Of a stretch of DNA of 35,003 nucleotides, positions 23,898 through 32,786 are shown piece after piece. The notes beneath the pieces were generated by a model. The model was not told where the DNA came from. It did no database searches and saw nothing but the letters and a program-made list of their open reading frames with translations. This stretch comes from Balneolales bacterium. GTDB taxonomy: Bacteria > Bacteroidota > Rhodothermia > Balneolales > Natronogracilivirgulaceae. The stretch spans positions 1 to 35,003 of the forward strand of contig SLQC01000040.1 of the NCBI GenBank assembly GCA_007131625.1, given 5' to 3'. Within the stretch, counting starts at the first letter, position 1. Every line of letters starts with the position of its first letter. Both the position numbers and the translations under genes were made by a program.

Positions 23898-25043
23898 CTA
23901 CCGGAAAAAGTAGGTTATCCACATAACGGGAAAAAGGCGGCTCTGACGTTGGGTTGCGCCAACGGTTTTTTCCAGATCGCGTTGATATCGTATGAAAGAG
24001 TGCACATGTATCCGGCTTGTAGCATCCCATACATGACGAATTTCATACTGGATGAGATTGTTATCCAAAAAAGGTGAAATGGCAAAACTCATTGGTACAA
24101 ATGCTGCCAAAAAACCGATACTGTGGTCGGGTGCAAAATCTACATAATTAAGCGTGCTTGTTAATGCAGTGGCTCGTGCTTTATCACCATTTTCACCTGG
24201 TAGTCCGATTGCGATATTGTCTGGCCGGTTAAAATTATATCCGATTTCGTTTTCCCATAATAATTGAGCTTGACCGGAAAGGTTCCAGCCGAGTTTGGTT
24301 TTTACCGATGCCGTGATGTAGCCAGATGTTCTATCTTCTGTATTCATGACAATGCAGTTCGGTATATATAGAAAGTTCAATGTCAACAGTCGTAGGCGTT
24401 CATCAGGACGTATGCGATGGACAGCATTATACCACGACAAATGTGGCGTTGTTTCGGCTATATGAATCGGATACCGGTGTATATTGGATGGAGCGTTTCG
24501 ATGATGCCATTGCATGACCAAATTGGAATGCCATCCACCGTCAAAATTATAATGTAGTTGTACTCCGTCTACCCAATGAACATTAGGACCATTTCCTTCA
24601 AAACGAAACAGGGAATATTGGATAGCTCCGGGAACCGACCATATCACACTAGATGTCTGAAATCGACCGGCTTCAATGCTCAGCCTGGAGGTAGGACGGT
24701 AACGCAACGATGCGATATCAAATGCGCCTTCACCCGGCAACAATCCATTTTGATTCTCCCCGGTGGTGTGGAGGCCTGGTGATAATTTTCGGGTTTCGTC
24801 GCTCAATCGCATACCATACCGGGCTGAAATATCCAGGTTGTTATGAATGTGATATCGAACTCCTAAGCGCAGCCGAAGAAATGCAGATTGTTGATTTATT
24901 TCGACTCCGTCTCTGTCCGTACCGTGTTGCCAGGCACCTAACAGACGGGTATCTCCGATTAAATCAATTCGATCGTTAATGGGAATTTGTGACAATGCAG
25001 CAACGGGATAAAATAAGACAAGTAAAAATAGAAGAGACCTCAT
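23898..25043 (-). CDS. outer-membrane beta-barrel protein
   Basis: The 381-residue protein has a clean signal peptide (MRSLLFLLVLFYPVAALSQ). The mature part is built of amphipathic strands, for example AFLRLRLGVRYHIHNNLDISARYGMRL, SLRYRPTSRLSIEAGRFQT, HSNLVMQWHHRN and GYITASVKTKLGWNLSGQAQLLW, and it ends in aromatic residues (WITYFFR), a typical outer-membrane barrel terminus. 'EAGRFQT' and 'VDGVQLHYNF' resemble the alginate-export/porin type that passes small solutes. Substrate unknown. It lies 107 bases downstream of the OprO/OprP-like porin gene, same strand. Confidence 0.75.
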   Translation of the reverse strand: MRSLLFLLVLFYPVAALSQIPINDRIDLIGDTRLLGAWQHGTDRDGVEINQQSAFLRLRLGVRYHIHNNLDISARYGMRLSDETRKLSPGLHTTGENQNGLLPGEGAFDIASLRYRPTSRLSIEAGRFQTSSVIWSVPGAIQYSLFRFEGNGPNVHWVDGVQLHYNFDGGWHSNLVMQWHHRNAPSNIHRYPIHIAETTPHLSWYNAVHRIRPDERLRLLTLNFLYIPNCIVMNTEDRTSGYITASVKTKLGWNLSGQAQLLWENEIGYNFNRPDNIAIGLPGENGDKARATALTSTLNYVDFAPDHSIGFLAAFVPMSFAISPFLDNNLIQYEIRHVWDATSRIHVHSFIRYQRDLEKTVGATQRQSRLFPVMWITYFFR

Positions 25044-25150
25044 AAATACTAATTACTATTAAGGTTAAAATTACATGCATTTGGTTTAATCATACGCAAA
25101 TGTGTCAATAGTTTCTGCCATATCAAATATTTCTGCTACAGATGTATCAT

Positions 25151-26293
25151 CTAGATAGCCATTTGGGTTCGAGCTAAAAAAATATGAGGGTTATCCGAGA
25201 TCCCCTCTCGCTCAGATGTGACATTTATGTAGTTAAACATAAAACGTACCCGATTATTAGCATACCAATTAAACCCAATGGTAACGTTACTTTGCTCCCC
25301 TCCGGTAATAGTACCATCGTTTAAATTGATGGTGCTATACCGAGCTGTTAGTTCAAATGCTCCATAAATTCCTTTTGGTGCAATCCCACCAAAGACTCCA
25401 TTTCGATAGCTACGCGATTCACCGGTTAGAAAGTAGCTGCCAGTTACATACCATCCGCTAAAATCAACATCAGCCAAATCAGAGCCACGTTCTGCACCTG
25501 TATACATCCATTCGGTTTGTAGTGATAAGGGGCCTCTAAGTAATGTTGTTTCAAACCCCAGTCGGTTGATGTGATTAACCTCCGTAATCTGATCCGTTTC
25601 TACCAAACGTATGGTACTCGGACTCGACTCAGGTCGTGTACTGAAATGGATCGTTCGGCTAGTCTTATCTGCCGGTCCTTCCCTGTGAGCAGCAATTCCG
25701 AAATGTATCAAACTGTTATCTGTCCGGACAGGTGTGGTGGTAAAACGGCCTCCGATTCCAAGACCTTCGTCTCCATCACTTGTTCGGGTTGCAGCACCTG
25801 CGCCCGGACCAAAGCCTGTTAATGACAAACTCCACATATCTCGATGAATACTGAATGTAAGTCCTAAATTGAATGCATTTGACAAAGTAGAGATCGGCAA
25901 AGCACGCTCTATCATCGGCAGATTATTTGAACTCATTAACCATTCAAGGCCATAGGGCTGTTTCATATGCCCGATGGTTACGTGACCTATATTCCAGCCG
26001 GTATAGCGTAGATAGAGTGCAATGGGTGATACCTGGCCGCTTTCGCCTAAACTGAATAAAAACTGATAGTTCCAGTCGGAATATAGTTTACCGTTAATAC
26101 CCGCCCATGCCCGACGCATCGCAAATCCATCACCAAGTTCACGCAAATCTTCGCGATGTAAAGCATAATCGAGATGAAAACGCATACTAGGAGATACCGT
26201 TACCCCGTCAGGAACCGATATTTGTGACGCTTGTGCCTCCTCATTCGCAGCAAAACAGAGAAGTAATATTATAAGTATTGTAAATCTTAGCAT
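25151..26293 (-). CDS. OprO/OprP-type porin
   Basis: The 380-residue protein has a signal peptide (MLRFTILIILLLCFAANEEAQAS). It then shows the pattern of phosphate-selective porin O/P family proteins: FAMRRAWAGINGKLYSDWNYQFLFSLG, IALYLRYTGWNIGHVTIGHMKQPYGLEWLMSSNNLPMIERAL and FEL(T)ARYSTINLNDG with repeated amphipathic strands. The QPYGLE.L.SS....MERA motif is the family hallmark. Solute specificity cannot be read; homologs serve phosphate and other anions, which would fit nitrite supply to the NrfA cluster, but that is a guess. The upstream 330-base region is non-coding. Confidence 0.88.
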   Translation of the reverse strand: MLRFTILIILLLCFAANEEAQASQISVPDGVTVSPSMRFHLDYALHREDLRELGDGFAMRRAWAGINGKLYSDWNYQFLFSLGESGQVSPIALYLRYTGWNIGHVTIGHMKQPYGLEWLMSSNNLPMIERALPISTLSNAFNLGLTFSIHRDMWSLSLTGFGPGAGAATRTSDGDEGLGIGGRFTTTPVRTDNSLIHFGIAAHREGPADKTSRTIHFSTRPESSPSTIRLVETDQITEVNHINRLGFETTLLRGPLSLQTEWMYTGAERGSDLADVDFSGWYVTGSYFLTGESRSYRNGVFGGIAPKGIYGAFELTARYSTINLNDGTITGGEQSNVTIGFNWYANNRVRFMFNYINVTSEREGISDNPHIFLARTQMAI

Positions 26294-26623
26294 CTAAGGG
26301 TAAAGTCCATGATTAAACTTGTCGGTCGGTTAGCATTATACAGACTAATCTGAAACACGACCACCTTGCAAAGACAGCACAAATATGCAAAACTTGATTC
26401 AAGCAGACAATAATTTCAACATTTTTTTTCATCAATGCGGTATAATTTGCACTGCGACTATAAATGATGAACTGACCACATCGCCCCGGATTAAAGGATC
26501 AAACATGTACATACGTCATCAGCAGGTGAGTTGGAAGCATAAATATCCAGCTCAAGGTGAAGATGTAAACATGTCATTTTGTCACCCCGCCGGAAGAAAA
26601 ATGGAGTACCATTGTCAGAGTTC
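26294..26623. other. intergenic region upstream of the OprO/OprP-like gene
   Basis: This 330-base stretch lies between the porin start and the CopD-like gene stop, both on the minus strand. A 108-codon plus-strand reading frame crosses it into the CopD-like gene, but it has unremarkable composition and no recognisable domain, so it is not called. No hairpin terminator or repeat was seen. It should hold the porin promoter. Confidence 0.4.
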
Positions 26624-27109
26624 TCAACGAACAAGTGATATGGCAAGAAAAAGAATCACAAGTCCGAGTAGAAGATTGATCCGTCCGACCCATTTGGATG
26701 CCGCACGGTAACGGTTTGTGATGGGATGATCCGGATGAGTACTCATCATTTCAGCTGCTTTTCTCCCCAGCCAGAAGTCGTGCAATCCACTGAGAAGCAA
26801 AACAAAAGCGAAGAGTCCGATTTTATGTACAAGTAACATACCATAGCCCGATGTCCAGAAGTTCTGGTCGATCAGGTGAGAGAAATGGTAGCCCTTGCCC
26901 AAAAGTGCGGTAATACCTGTCAGAATCAACAGCGGAAACAGCACCCAGCTGATTCGACTGAATCGGGTTCCCAACTCAATGAAGAGGAGTCCTTTTTGTG
27001 CTGCGAGCTTGCGGCGTGTGGCAGGAACCAGAACGGCGGCCGTGAAGAGCATACCGCCGATCCAGAATGCCGCTATGATCACATGGATGAAAACCGACCA
27101 TTGATACAT
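26624..27109 (-). CDS. CopD-like four-helix membrane protein
   Basis: The 161-residue protein has four hydrophobic helices (YQWSVFIHVIIAAFWIGGMLFTAAVLV, RISWVLFPLLILTGITALLG, LLVHKIGLFAFVLLLSGLHDFW, RINLLLGLVILFLAISLVR). Conserved His are in the first and third helices (H9, LLVHKIG, GLHDFW). This is the CopD/DUF4149-like layout, in which the His may bind haem or copper. It starts with MYQWSVFIHVI, typical of the family. It follows the RIC gene by 49 bases, so the two are probably cotranscribed, with a link to NO or respiratory stress. Confidence 0.7.
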   Translation of the reverse strand: MYQWSVFIHVIIAAFWIGGMLFTAAVLVPATRRKLAAQKGLLFIELGTRFSRISWVLFPLLILTGITALLGKGYHFSHLIDQNFWTSGYGMLLVHKIGLFAFVLLLSGLHDFWLGRKAAEMMSTHPDHPITNRYRAASKWVGRINLLLGLVILFLAISLVR

Positions 27110-27158
27110 GGTGATTCACAAGATTTTATGGTCAGAATTTTTTATACAAAATGGAGCT

Positions 27159-27881
27159 TTATAGTAAAGCCTGAGCCTTCCTGAACAAGATATTATTTTC
27201 CAGATGGACATGTTTGTGCAAATCTTCTTCAAAACCGGCAAGGTTTTGGTACAGGATTCGGTATGTGGTGCAAGCTTCTGCCGGAGGTGTGAAATCGTTG
27301 CTCAGTTCGCGAATTTCCGCAATGAGCTTTCCGGCGCCTTCATGGTCGTCTTCCATCAGATCCAATTGTCTGCGGAGTTCGTCCATGAGATCCTGATCCA
27401 CATCCTGACATGATTTCCGCAGCTCGGCTACCTTTTTGATGAGCGGGAATACTGTGTTCTCTTCAGCTTCCAGGTGATTAAGTAGTTCGTGTCCAAGACT
27501 GACAAACTTGTGATAGATTTCGACGTTTTCCGGGTGTCGTTCACCGTGTACACCCGCTACTTTCCGGGCATAGGCAGCTATTTCCTCTGTTTTTGATCGA
27601 ACAAACCGGTGATGGGTTTGTTCGATGTAATTGATCAGAAGGTCCGGCGTCCACTCACGATAATTTTCACCGCTGGAAGTGGTCTGCCAGGGCAGTTGCG
27701 TCAGTTTTTCGGCAACGATGGCTGTCTCAACCCCTTTTTTTGCGCAGGCCTCCGCCAGTGACTGGCCACCCCCGCAACAGAAGTCGATTCCGTATTCCCG
27801 GAATATTCCGGCGGCGTGATAGTTTAAGCTGACGATTTCACCGACGGAGCGGTTGTCAAATGTGCTTTCTAATGTATTCAT
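27159..27881 (-). CDS. iron-sulfur cluster repair di-iron protein (RIC, YtfE/ScdA)
   Basis: The 240-residue protein has the ScdA_N segment with IDFCCGGGQSLAEAC (C35, C36) and a hemerythrin-like domain. Likely di-iron ligands are H90/H91, H136 with E140, H180 (EDDHEGAG), and H224 with E228 (HKHVHLENN). It restores iron-sulfur clusters damaged by nitric oxide or oxidative stress. Length and motifs match the RIC family. It lies upstream of the CopD-like gene on the same strand and beside nrfHA, where NO may arise as an intermediate. The regulator genes nearby (Rrf2 and SufR-like) are obvious candidates to control it. Confidence 0.93.
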   Translation of the reverse strand: MNTLESTFDNRSVGEIVSLNYHAAGIFREYGIDFCCGGGQSLAEACAKKGVETAIVAEKLTQLPWQTTSSGENYREWTPDLLINYIEQTHHRFVRSKTEEIAAYARKVAGVHGERHPENVEIYHKFVSLGHELLNHLEAEENTVFPLIKKVAELRKSCQDVDQDLMDELRRQLDLMEDDHEGAGKLIAEIRELSNDFTPPAEACTTYRILYQNLAGFEEDLHKHVHLENNILFRKAQALL

Positions 27882-28070
27882 ATGGCTTGTATTTTAACAG
27901 TTTGTATTTATGATTTAAGAGTATTATAACCTAAAACGAATTCGTCCCAGATTCCGCCATTAGTGTTAATTGAAAATTTTCGGTATGGAAATCACTTTCT
28001 GCCGGGTAGTTCATAATTATTCAGGATATTCAAATAAAATCGAGGGTTTGATGATCTTCTATCAGAATTT

Positions 28071-28817
28071 TCAAGTTAGGTCAGTGATTTCAAATTCATA
28101 GGTGCATGCATATTCTCCATCGGCGATGTACGAGGTACGCACCATTTTCTGTTGGAACAGTCGTTCGTAAAACTTCGCCTCCAGTTTGCACGGCAACCGG
28201 GTTTCACGGATGGCCTGGCTGAACGGACAATTACACTCTCTGATTTTTACGGTTTGACGGGGTGCATCGCTTTTACTTTCGGTTTTTGTCCCTGAATGGA
28301 ACCCGAAATCGGTCACTGACTGAATTTCAGCCAATTCCCCTGGTTCTTTTACAGATTCCGCCAAGGTGCCGGATCCGATTTCAAATTCGGGCATGAACCC
28401 CTCTTCTTCCAGCATTTCGCAGAGAGTAGTGATTTTTTCCCGGATTCCAACGCGGGGAATATTCCGCAGTAAATCATGTGCTTTCTCAAGACGCTTCTCC
28501 CAATACGATTCAAAAAAATGTTCGATCATCGCCTCGTTTCCTTCCGATTTAAGATATTTCAACAGGCTGCGTAGCAGTTCACTTTCCGATGAGGGAAAGA
28601 GCCGATGGCCGCTGGTCGTCAACCGGTAGGAGAGTTTGGGGCGTCCCGGCCCCGACCGGAGGAAAATCCGGTGGATATATCCATCACGTTCCAGCTGTAG
28701 CAAATGCTCCCGCAGAGTGGTTTTTGACAAGTCGGTTCGGGCGGTTATTTCATCCATCGTCACCGATCCCTGACGCTTGATAATGTCCAGAAGTACTCTT
28801 TTTGATCCGGTAAACAT
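28071..28817 (-). CDS. SufR-like (COG2345-type) winged-helix regulator
   Basis: The N-terminus is a winged helix (KRVLLDIIKRQGSVTMDEITARTDLSKTTLREHLLQLERDGYIHR with the GPGRPKLSYRLT wing). The C-terminal part resembles SufR/COG2345 regulators, which bind an iron-sulfur cluster through four Cys: NCPFSQAIRE aligns with the first, PCKLEAKFYERL with the second, and GEYACTYEF with the fourth. Three Cys are kept (C197, C210 with the canonical 12-residue gap, and C238), but the third position is Tyr230. C195 is an extra Cys that could substitute. A charged insertion (~165-188) is unusual. Position between RIC and nrfHA suggests it regulates the NO/nitrite block. Confidence 0.8.
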   Translation of the reverse strand: MFTGSKRVLLDIIKRQGSVTMDEITARTDLSKTTLREHLLQLERDGYIHRIFLRSGPGRPKLSYRLTTSGHRLFPSSESELLRSLLKYLKSEGNEAMIEHFFESYWEKRLEKAHDLLRNIPRVGIREKITTLCEMLEEEGFMPEFEIGSGTLAESVKEPGELAEIQSVTDFGFHSGTKTESKSDAPRQTVKIRECNCPFSQAIRETRLPCKLEAKFYERLFQQKMVRTSYIADGEYACTYEFEITDLT

Positions 28818-29320
28818 GATTTGGAATTAATGAACGGGAAATTTTGAATTGAGATTATGACCGATAGTATGTTATCGTTGGAGAAAGAGAAAAAGAGAAG
28901 AATCAGAAAAATATTTCATGTCCTTACGGATACAAATGTAAGGATCGGGCATAGTAAAAACAAATAAAACAGAAAAAACCGTTTTAATAATTTATACAAA
29001 ATTTGTTTATGTCGATGCTTCCACAAAAGCATCCTGTTTGATCCGGATTGCTCGAATAAAATCGGGTTGACAGGTTAATACTTTGGTAATCAAAAAGATA
29101 CGTTTATCGATAATCTTCGATTTTTATTGCGTATTAAGAGGTAAATTAATAGATTTCATCAGTGTGACAGACATTATTTCACAATTCGTTCACATACACT
29201 CTATAAAATATTACTATACCCGGTCGAGCAATACGATCCGATTTTGGAACCATTTGACACATTATACGGAATCCGTGTCCGATCAAATCCGCTCTTAATT
29301 ATTTTGCAAATATCGCACCT
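28818..29320. other. regulator-nrfH divergent intergenic region
   Basis: This 503-base AT-rich stretch contains no convincing gene; a 71-codon frame at 29083-29298 is likely spurious. It should hold the promoters of the SufR-like regulator (minus) and of nrfHA (plus). Visible structure: a perfect 7-base-pair hairpin GATGCTT/AAGCATC (29014-29033) and the palindrome ACAAAATTTGT just before it (28996-29006). No FNR or CRP consensus site could be found. Confidence 0.5.
29014..29033. promoter_or_regulatory. short inverted repeat upstream of nrfH
   Basis: GATGCTT (29014-29020) and AAGCATC (29027-29033) form a perfect 7-base-pair inverted repeat around CCACAA, roughly midway between the divergent SufR-like and nrfH starts. 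It could be an operator for the divergent regulator or a small RNA hairpin. No T run follows on the plus strand. Confidence 0.35.
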
Positions 29321-29908
29321 ATGAAAAGAGGCCGTTTAGCCATCAATTGGTTATTCCCGCCAGTACAGTGGCGCATACCGGTTATCGTACTGCTGGGAGC
29401 GCTGGTCGGATTGGGAGCGTACGCCTTTTTTGTGTCAAATGCGGTAAGCTACATGTCGGACTCTCCCCAAACCTGCGTGAATTGCCACGTCATGGCGCCG
29501 CACTATTCCACCTGGTTCCACAGTTCACACCGCGAAAACGCAACCTGTAATGACTGTCATGTGCCTCAGGATAATTTTTTAAGTCACTACTATTTCAAAG
29601 CGAAAGACGGAATGCGTCATGCATACATCTTTACAATGCGGAATGAACCTTTTGTGATCCGCATTCATGAACCTGGTCAACGTGTGGTGCAGCAAAACTG
29701 CAAACGGTGTCATGAGCATGAAAATCACCGGGTCAGTGTCTTTGAAGGGACTGTCGAAACAGCCAAATCCGGTCAGAACCGACTGTGCTGGGACTGTCAC
29801 CGTGAGGTACCGCATGGGGCGGTGACCAGCTCGGCCAGTGTTCCCTATACACACGTGCCATTGCCTCAGCCCCCTGTTCCCGACTGGCTGCGAGCCATTA
29901 TTGACTAA
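29321..29908 (+). CDS. nrfH: NrfH, tetrahaem quinol dehydrogenase subunit of nitrite reductase
   Basis: The 195-residue protein has one N-terminal helix (VIVLLGALVGLGAYAFFV) and four CxxCH haem sites: CVNCH, CNDCH, CKRCH and CWDCH. It is the NapC/NirT-type quinol oxidase that anchors NrfA and passes electrons from the menaquinol pool to it at the periplasmic face. The VSYMSDSPQTCVNCHVM start and the SSHRENATCNDCH motif are characteristic. It is followed 64 bases later by nrfA on the same strand. Maturation should depend on the ResB/CcsA genes downstream. Confidence 0.95.
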   Translation: MKRGRLAINWLFPPVQWRIPVIVLLGALVGLGAYAFFVSNAVSYMSDSPQTCVNCHVMAPHYSTWFHSSHRENATCNDCHVPQDNFLSHYYFKAKDGMRHAYIFTMRNEPFVIRIHEPGQRVVQQNCKRCHEHENHRVSVFEGTVETAKSGQNRLCWDCHREVPHGAVTSSASVPYTHVPLPQPPVPDWLRAIID

Positions 29909-29972
29909 ACCAAACAAAACTAATAATGCCATTTTTCACAAAACTGGCCTCTATCACATAACATTTACTATT

Positions 29973-31478
29973 ATGCAATCGCTGGGAAAAAAAATAGAAG
30001 AAAAACCTTGGATCGGCTGGATCGTCTTCTTTGTCACTATTGTGGTAGTGTTCCTGGCCGGACTCTTTACCTACACCATCGTAGAGCGCAGGACGGAAGC
30101 ACAATTTATTTTCCAGCCTGCACGCGATCTCGATTCGCTGGAACCCCGCATTGAAAAATGGGGCGAGGCATTTCCACGTCAGTTCAATACATACAATCAG
30201 ATGGCCGATACAACCTTTCGAAGTGAATTTCTGGGGTCTACCCGGTTGGATCTTCTGGAAAATAATCCACGTATGGTCATACTTTTTGCCGGATATGCGT
30301 TTTCTGTAGATTACAATCTTGCACGAGGGCACTTTTACTCGGTGACCGATGTCCGTGAGACACTGCGAACCGGTGCTCCCATGAAAGCGGGTGACGGACC
30401 GATGCCTGCAACCTGCTGGAGCTGCAAAAGCGCCGATGTCCCCAGATTGATGGCGGATATGGGCACCGATGAATTCTATGCCAGCTCCTGGTCGGAGCTT
30501 GGTCATGAGGTGGTCAATCCGATCGGCTGCGTTAATTGTCACGAGTCGGAGACCATGCAGCTGCGTATCTCCCAGCCGGCACTCATCGAAGCATTTGAGC
30601 GTCGGGGTGAGGATGTTAACGCAGCCACCCATCAGGAAATGCGATCCCTCACCTGTGCGCAATGCCACGTCGAATATTATTTTGGCCCAAACAACCGCCT
30701 GACCTTTCCCTGGGACAATGGACTTCAGGCCGCCGAAGTGGAAGTCTATAAGGACGCCATCGACTTTGCAGACTGGATTCACCCACTCAGTAAAGCTCCG
30801 ATGCTCAAAGCACAACATCCCGACTATGAGATTTTTAAAAGGGGGATTCACGCTCAGCGCGGTGTTTCATGCGCCGATTGCCACATGCCGTTCAAGACAG
30901 AAGGCGGAGTGAAATACACTGATCACCGGGTGCAGAATCCATTAAATAACGTAGCCAACGCCTGTCAGACATGCCACCGCCAGAGTGAGGCGGAATTGGT
31001 ACGGAATGTGAACAGTCGACATCGGGATGTCTATGAAGTACGGGAAAAACTGGAAACGGCTCTGATGAAGGCACATCTTGAAGCAGAATTTGCCTGGAAT
31101 CTTGGGGCGACCGAAGAGCAAATGGCTCCGGTTCTGCAAAATATCCGGAGTGGTCAATGGCGTTGGGATTACGGAGCGGCCAGTCACGGCGGAGCTTTTC
31201 ATGCACCGCAGGAGATGTTGAAAATTTTTGGTACAGGACTTGATTACGCCCAGGAGGCCCGGCTTGAACTGGCTCGGGTCGTGGCTCAAATGGGGCATGT
31301 AAATGAGATCCCGCTCCCGGATGTATCAACCAAAGAAAAAGCCCAGGCTTATCTGGGAATCGATCTGGACCAACGCCAGCGTGATAAAAACCGGTTCCTT
31401 CAGGAAGTGGTTCCGGAATGGCTTCGGGAAGCAGATGAGCGCTACAGCCGCTGGGATGCAGCAGAGCAGGGGCTCTGA
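29973..31478 (+). CDS. nrfA: NrfA, pentahaem ammonia-forming cytochrome c nitrite reductase
   Basis: The start at 29973 gives a signal-anchor (WIGWIVFFVTIVVVFLAGLFTY). The longer frame from 29838 overlaps nrfH and is rejected. Five haem sites are present: the catalytic CWSCK at 148-152 (Lys as haem ligand), CVNCH (186-190), CAQCH (228-232), CADCH (300-304) and CQTCH (331-335). QHPDYE (281-286) supplies the active-site His. The enzyme reduces nitrite to ammonia with six electrons, delivered by NrfH. It may also reduce NO. The 501-residue length is normal. Residues after ~335 form the helical dimerisation region. It is followed by the cytochrome c maturation genes. Confidence 0.97.
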   Translation: MQSLGKKIEEKPWIGWIVFFVTIVVVFLAGLFTYTIVERRTEAQFIFQPARDLDSLEPRIEKWGEAFPRQFNTYNQMADTTFRSEFLGSTRLDLLENNPRMVILFAGYAFSVDYNLARGHFYSVTDVRETLRTGAPMKAGDGPMPATCWSCKSADVPRLMADMGTDEFYASSWSELGHEVVNPIGCVNCHESETMQLRISQPALIEAFERRGEDVNAATHQEMRSLTCAQCHVEYYFGPNNRLTFPWDNGLQAAEVEVYKDAIDFADWIHPLSKAPMLKAQHPDYEIFKRGIHAQRGVSCADCHMPFKTEGGVKYTDHRVQNPLNNVANACQTCHRQSEAELVRNVNSRHRDVYEVREKLETALMKAHLEAEFAWNLGATEEQMAPVLQNIRSGQWRWDYGAASHGGAFHAPQEMLKIFGTGLDYAQEARLELARVVAQMGHVNEIPLPDVSTKEKAQAYLGIDLDQRQRDKNRFLQEVVPEWLREADERYSRWDAAEQGL

Positions 31479-31493
31479 AAACCGGTTTGATTT

Positions 31494-32786
31494 ATGTCGA
31501 ATGATCAAACAAATCGGATAGACACCACCAGGATAGGATATGTCCGGAAACCGGTATGGGTTCATCCGTGGGGATATGCCGAAGCGTTTGTGATTGCCGC
31601 TGCTGTACTTGTGATTGGGTTTGCACTTGAGTGGGTGACACCGGGAAAAAGTCTGTCTGCACCTTCCTGGCCATGGAACGGTTTGATTGGAGGCGTCATG
31701 CTACTGATCCCGATTGTGCTGCAGGTGACACTGCCGAAGAACCCAATGATACTCTGGATGAGCAGAATTCCGGCAAGCATGGGTGCAATCACCGCCGTAA
31801 CAATATCTGTATTGCTGATGGGACTTTTTGTCCAGGGCCAATCGTCACCTGTTGCCTGGGTCAACCGCCTCGGTCTGACCGAAATGACTTCAAGTTGGCC
31901 ATTTCTTATGAGCATCGCTTGGTTCCTTTTTGTGCTCGGCATGACGACGGTCAGGCGAAGCATCCCCCTGAAGAGAAAAAATATCGGATTTCTTCTGAAC
32001 CACCTGGGACTTTGGATTGTCGTTGCAGGCGGCATATTCGGAAGTGGTGATCTGCAGCGTGTAACCATGACCCTTGAACAGGGGCAGACCGTATGGTATG
32101 GAACCGACAGGGACGGCAATATGGTAGAAATGCCCCTCGCCCTTGAACTGAAAAGGTTTCATATGGAAGAATATCCGCCTAAAATGGGTGTATTGAACCA
32201 TGAAACTGGAAACCTGATAGTTCGGAATGAAAAGGATCTCGTGGAAATTGAAGCGGGTAGCACAGGAACAATGTCAGGCTGGCACTATCAAATCCACAAA
32301 TTCTATGGGGAATCGGGTCAGATCGGGGATCGCTATGAACCGATCAACGACTATGGAGCTGCCCCGTCTGCTCTGGTGGAAGCAACGAATCCGGATTCCG
32401 GCGACACACTCCGTGGCTGGATCTCGTGCGGAAGTTTTGCGATGAAACACCGGTTTCTTCAGCTGAATGAAGAATATTCACTGGCGATGACCGTCCCGCA
32501 ATCTAAACGGTACATGTCGCTGGTGCAACTCTATACAAAAAGCGGTGAAACAGGGCTGATCGATATCGAAGTCAATCAACCCCGGTCGGCAGAGGGATGG
32601 AAACTATATCAGTACAGCTATGACGACCGGTACGGGAAATGGTCACCAATCAGTGTGATCGAGGCGGTGCGGGACCCCTGGTTGCCTGTGGTGTACACCG
32701 GGTTCATTATGATGTTGTTTGGAGCCGGTTATATATTGTGGAAGGGTAAAGAAATGGCTAATGAAGCCGGGGAGGATGACCAATGA
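31494..32786 (+). CDS. ResB/Ccs1-like cytochrome c biogenesis protein
   Basis: The 430-residue protein has N-terminal membrane helices (EAFVIAAAVLVIGFALEWV, GLIGGVMLLIPIVLQVTL, AITAVTISVLLMGLFVQ, WPFLMSIAWFLFVLGMTTV, LLNHLGLWIVVAGGIFGSG) followed by a large periplasmic beta-rich domain and a C-terminal helix (VVYTGFIMMLFGAGYILW). This is the ResB layout. With CcsA/ResC it attaches haem to apocytochromes c at the outer face of the inner membrane (system II). It starts 15 bases after nrfA and overlaps the next gene by 4 bases. Its job here is likely to mature NrfA and NrfH. Confidence 0.88.
   Translation: MSNDQTNRIDTTRIGYVRKPVWVHPWGYAEAFVIAAAVLVIGFALEWVTPGKSLSAPSWPWNGLIGGVMLLIPIVLQVTLPKNPMILWMSRIPASMGAITAVTISVLLMGLFVQGQSSPVAWVNRLGLTEMTSSWPFLMSIAWFLFVLGMTTVRRSIPLKRKNIGFLLNHLGLWIVVAGGIFGSGDLQRVTMTLEQGQTVWYGTDRDGNMVEMPLALELKRFHMEEYPPKMGVLNHETGNLIVRNEKDLVEIEAGSTGTMSGWHYQIHKFYGESGQIGDRYEPINDYGAAPSALVEATNPDSGDTLRGWISCGSFAMKHRFLQLNEEYSLAMTVPQSKRYMSLVQLYTKSGETGLIDIEVNQPRSAEGWKLYQYSYDDRYGKWSPISVIEAVRDPWLPVVYTGFIMMLFGAGYILWKGKEMANEAGEDDQ

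Noticed and set aside
23915..23923. TTATCCACA, a DnaA-box sequence, suggesting an origin; similar TTATCC boxes at 4152-4168
   Set aside because: They are isolated, lie in coding sequence, and there is no dnaA, no cluster and no AT-rich unwinding region nearby. The rpmH-rnpA neighbourhood often lies near origins in other bacteria, but here it abuts secA.
26385..26711. 108-codon plus-strand frame between the porin and CopD-like genes
   Set aside because: It overlaps the real CopD-like gene on the other strand and has no signal, domain or ribosome site.
29158..29190. TGTGA...TCACA as a CRP/FNR-type site
   Set aside because: The half sites are separated by 11 bases rather than 6, so it does not match the consensus.
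29254..29259. TTGACA as a -35 box for nrfH
   Set aside because: The nearby TATAC follows after only a few bases, far from the required spacing.
29083..29298. 71-codon frame in the nrfH upstream region
   Set aside because: AT-rich, no domain, weak start; most likely promoter or leader sequence.
29838..29972. Longer NrfA start overlapping nrfH
   Set aside because: The added 45 residues are not similar to NrfA and overlap nrfH; the ATG at 29973 gives a normal signal-anchor.
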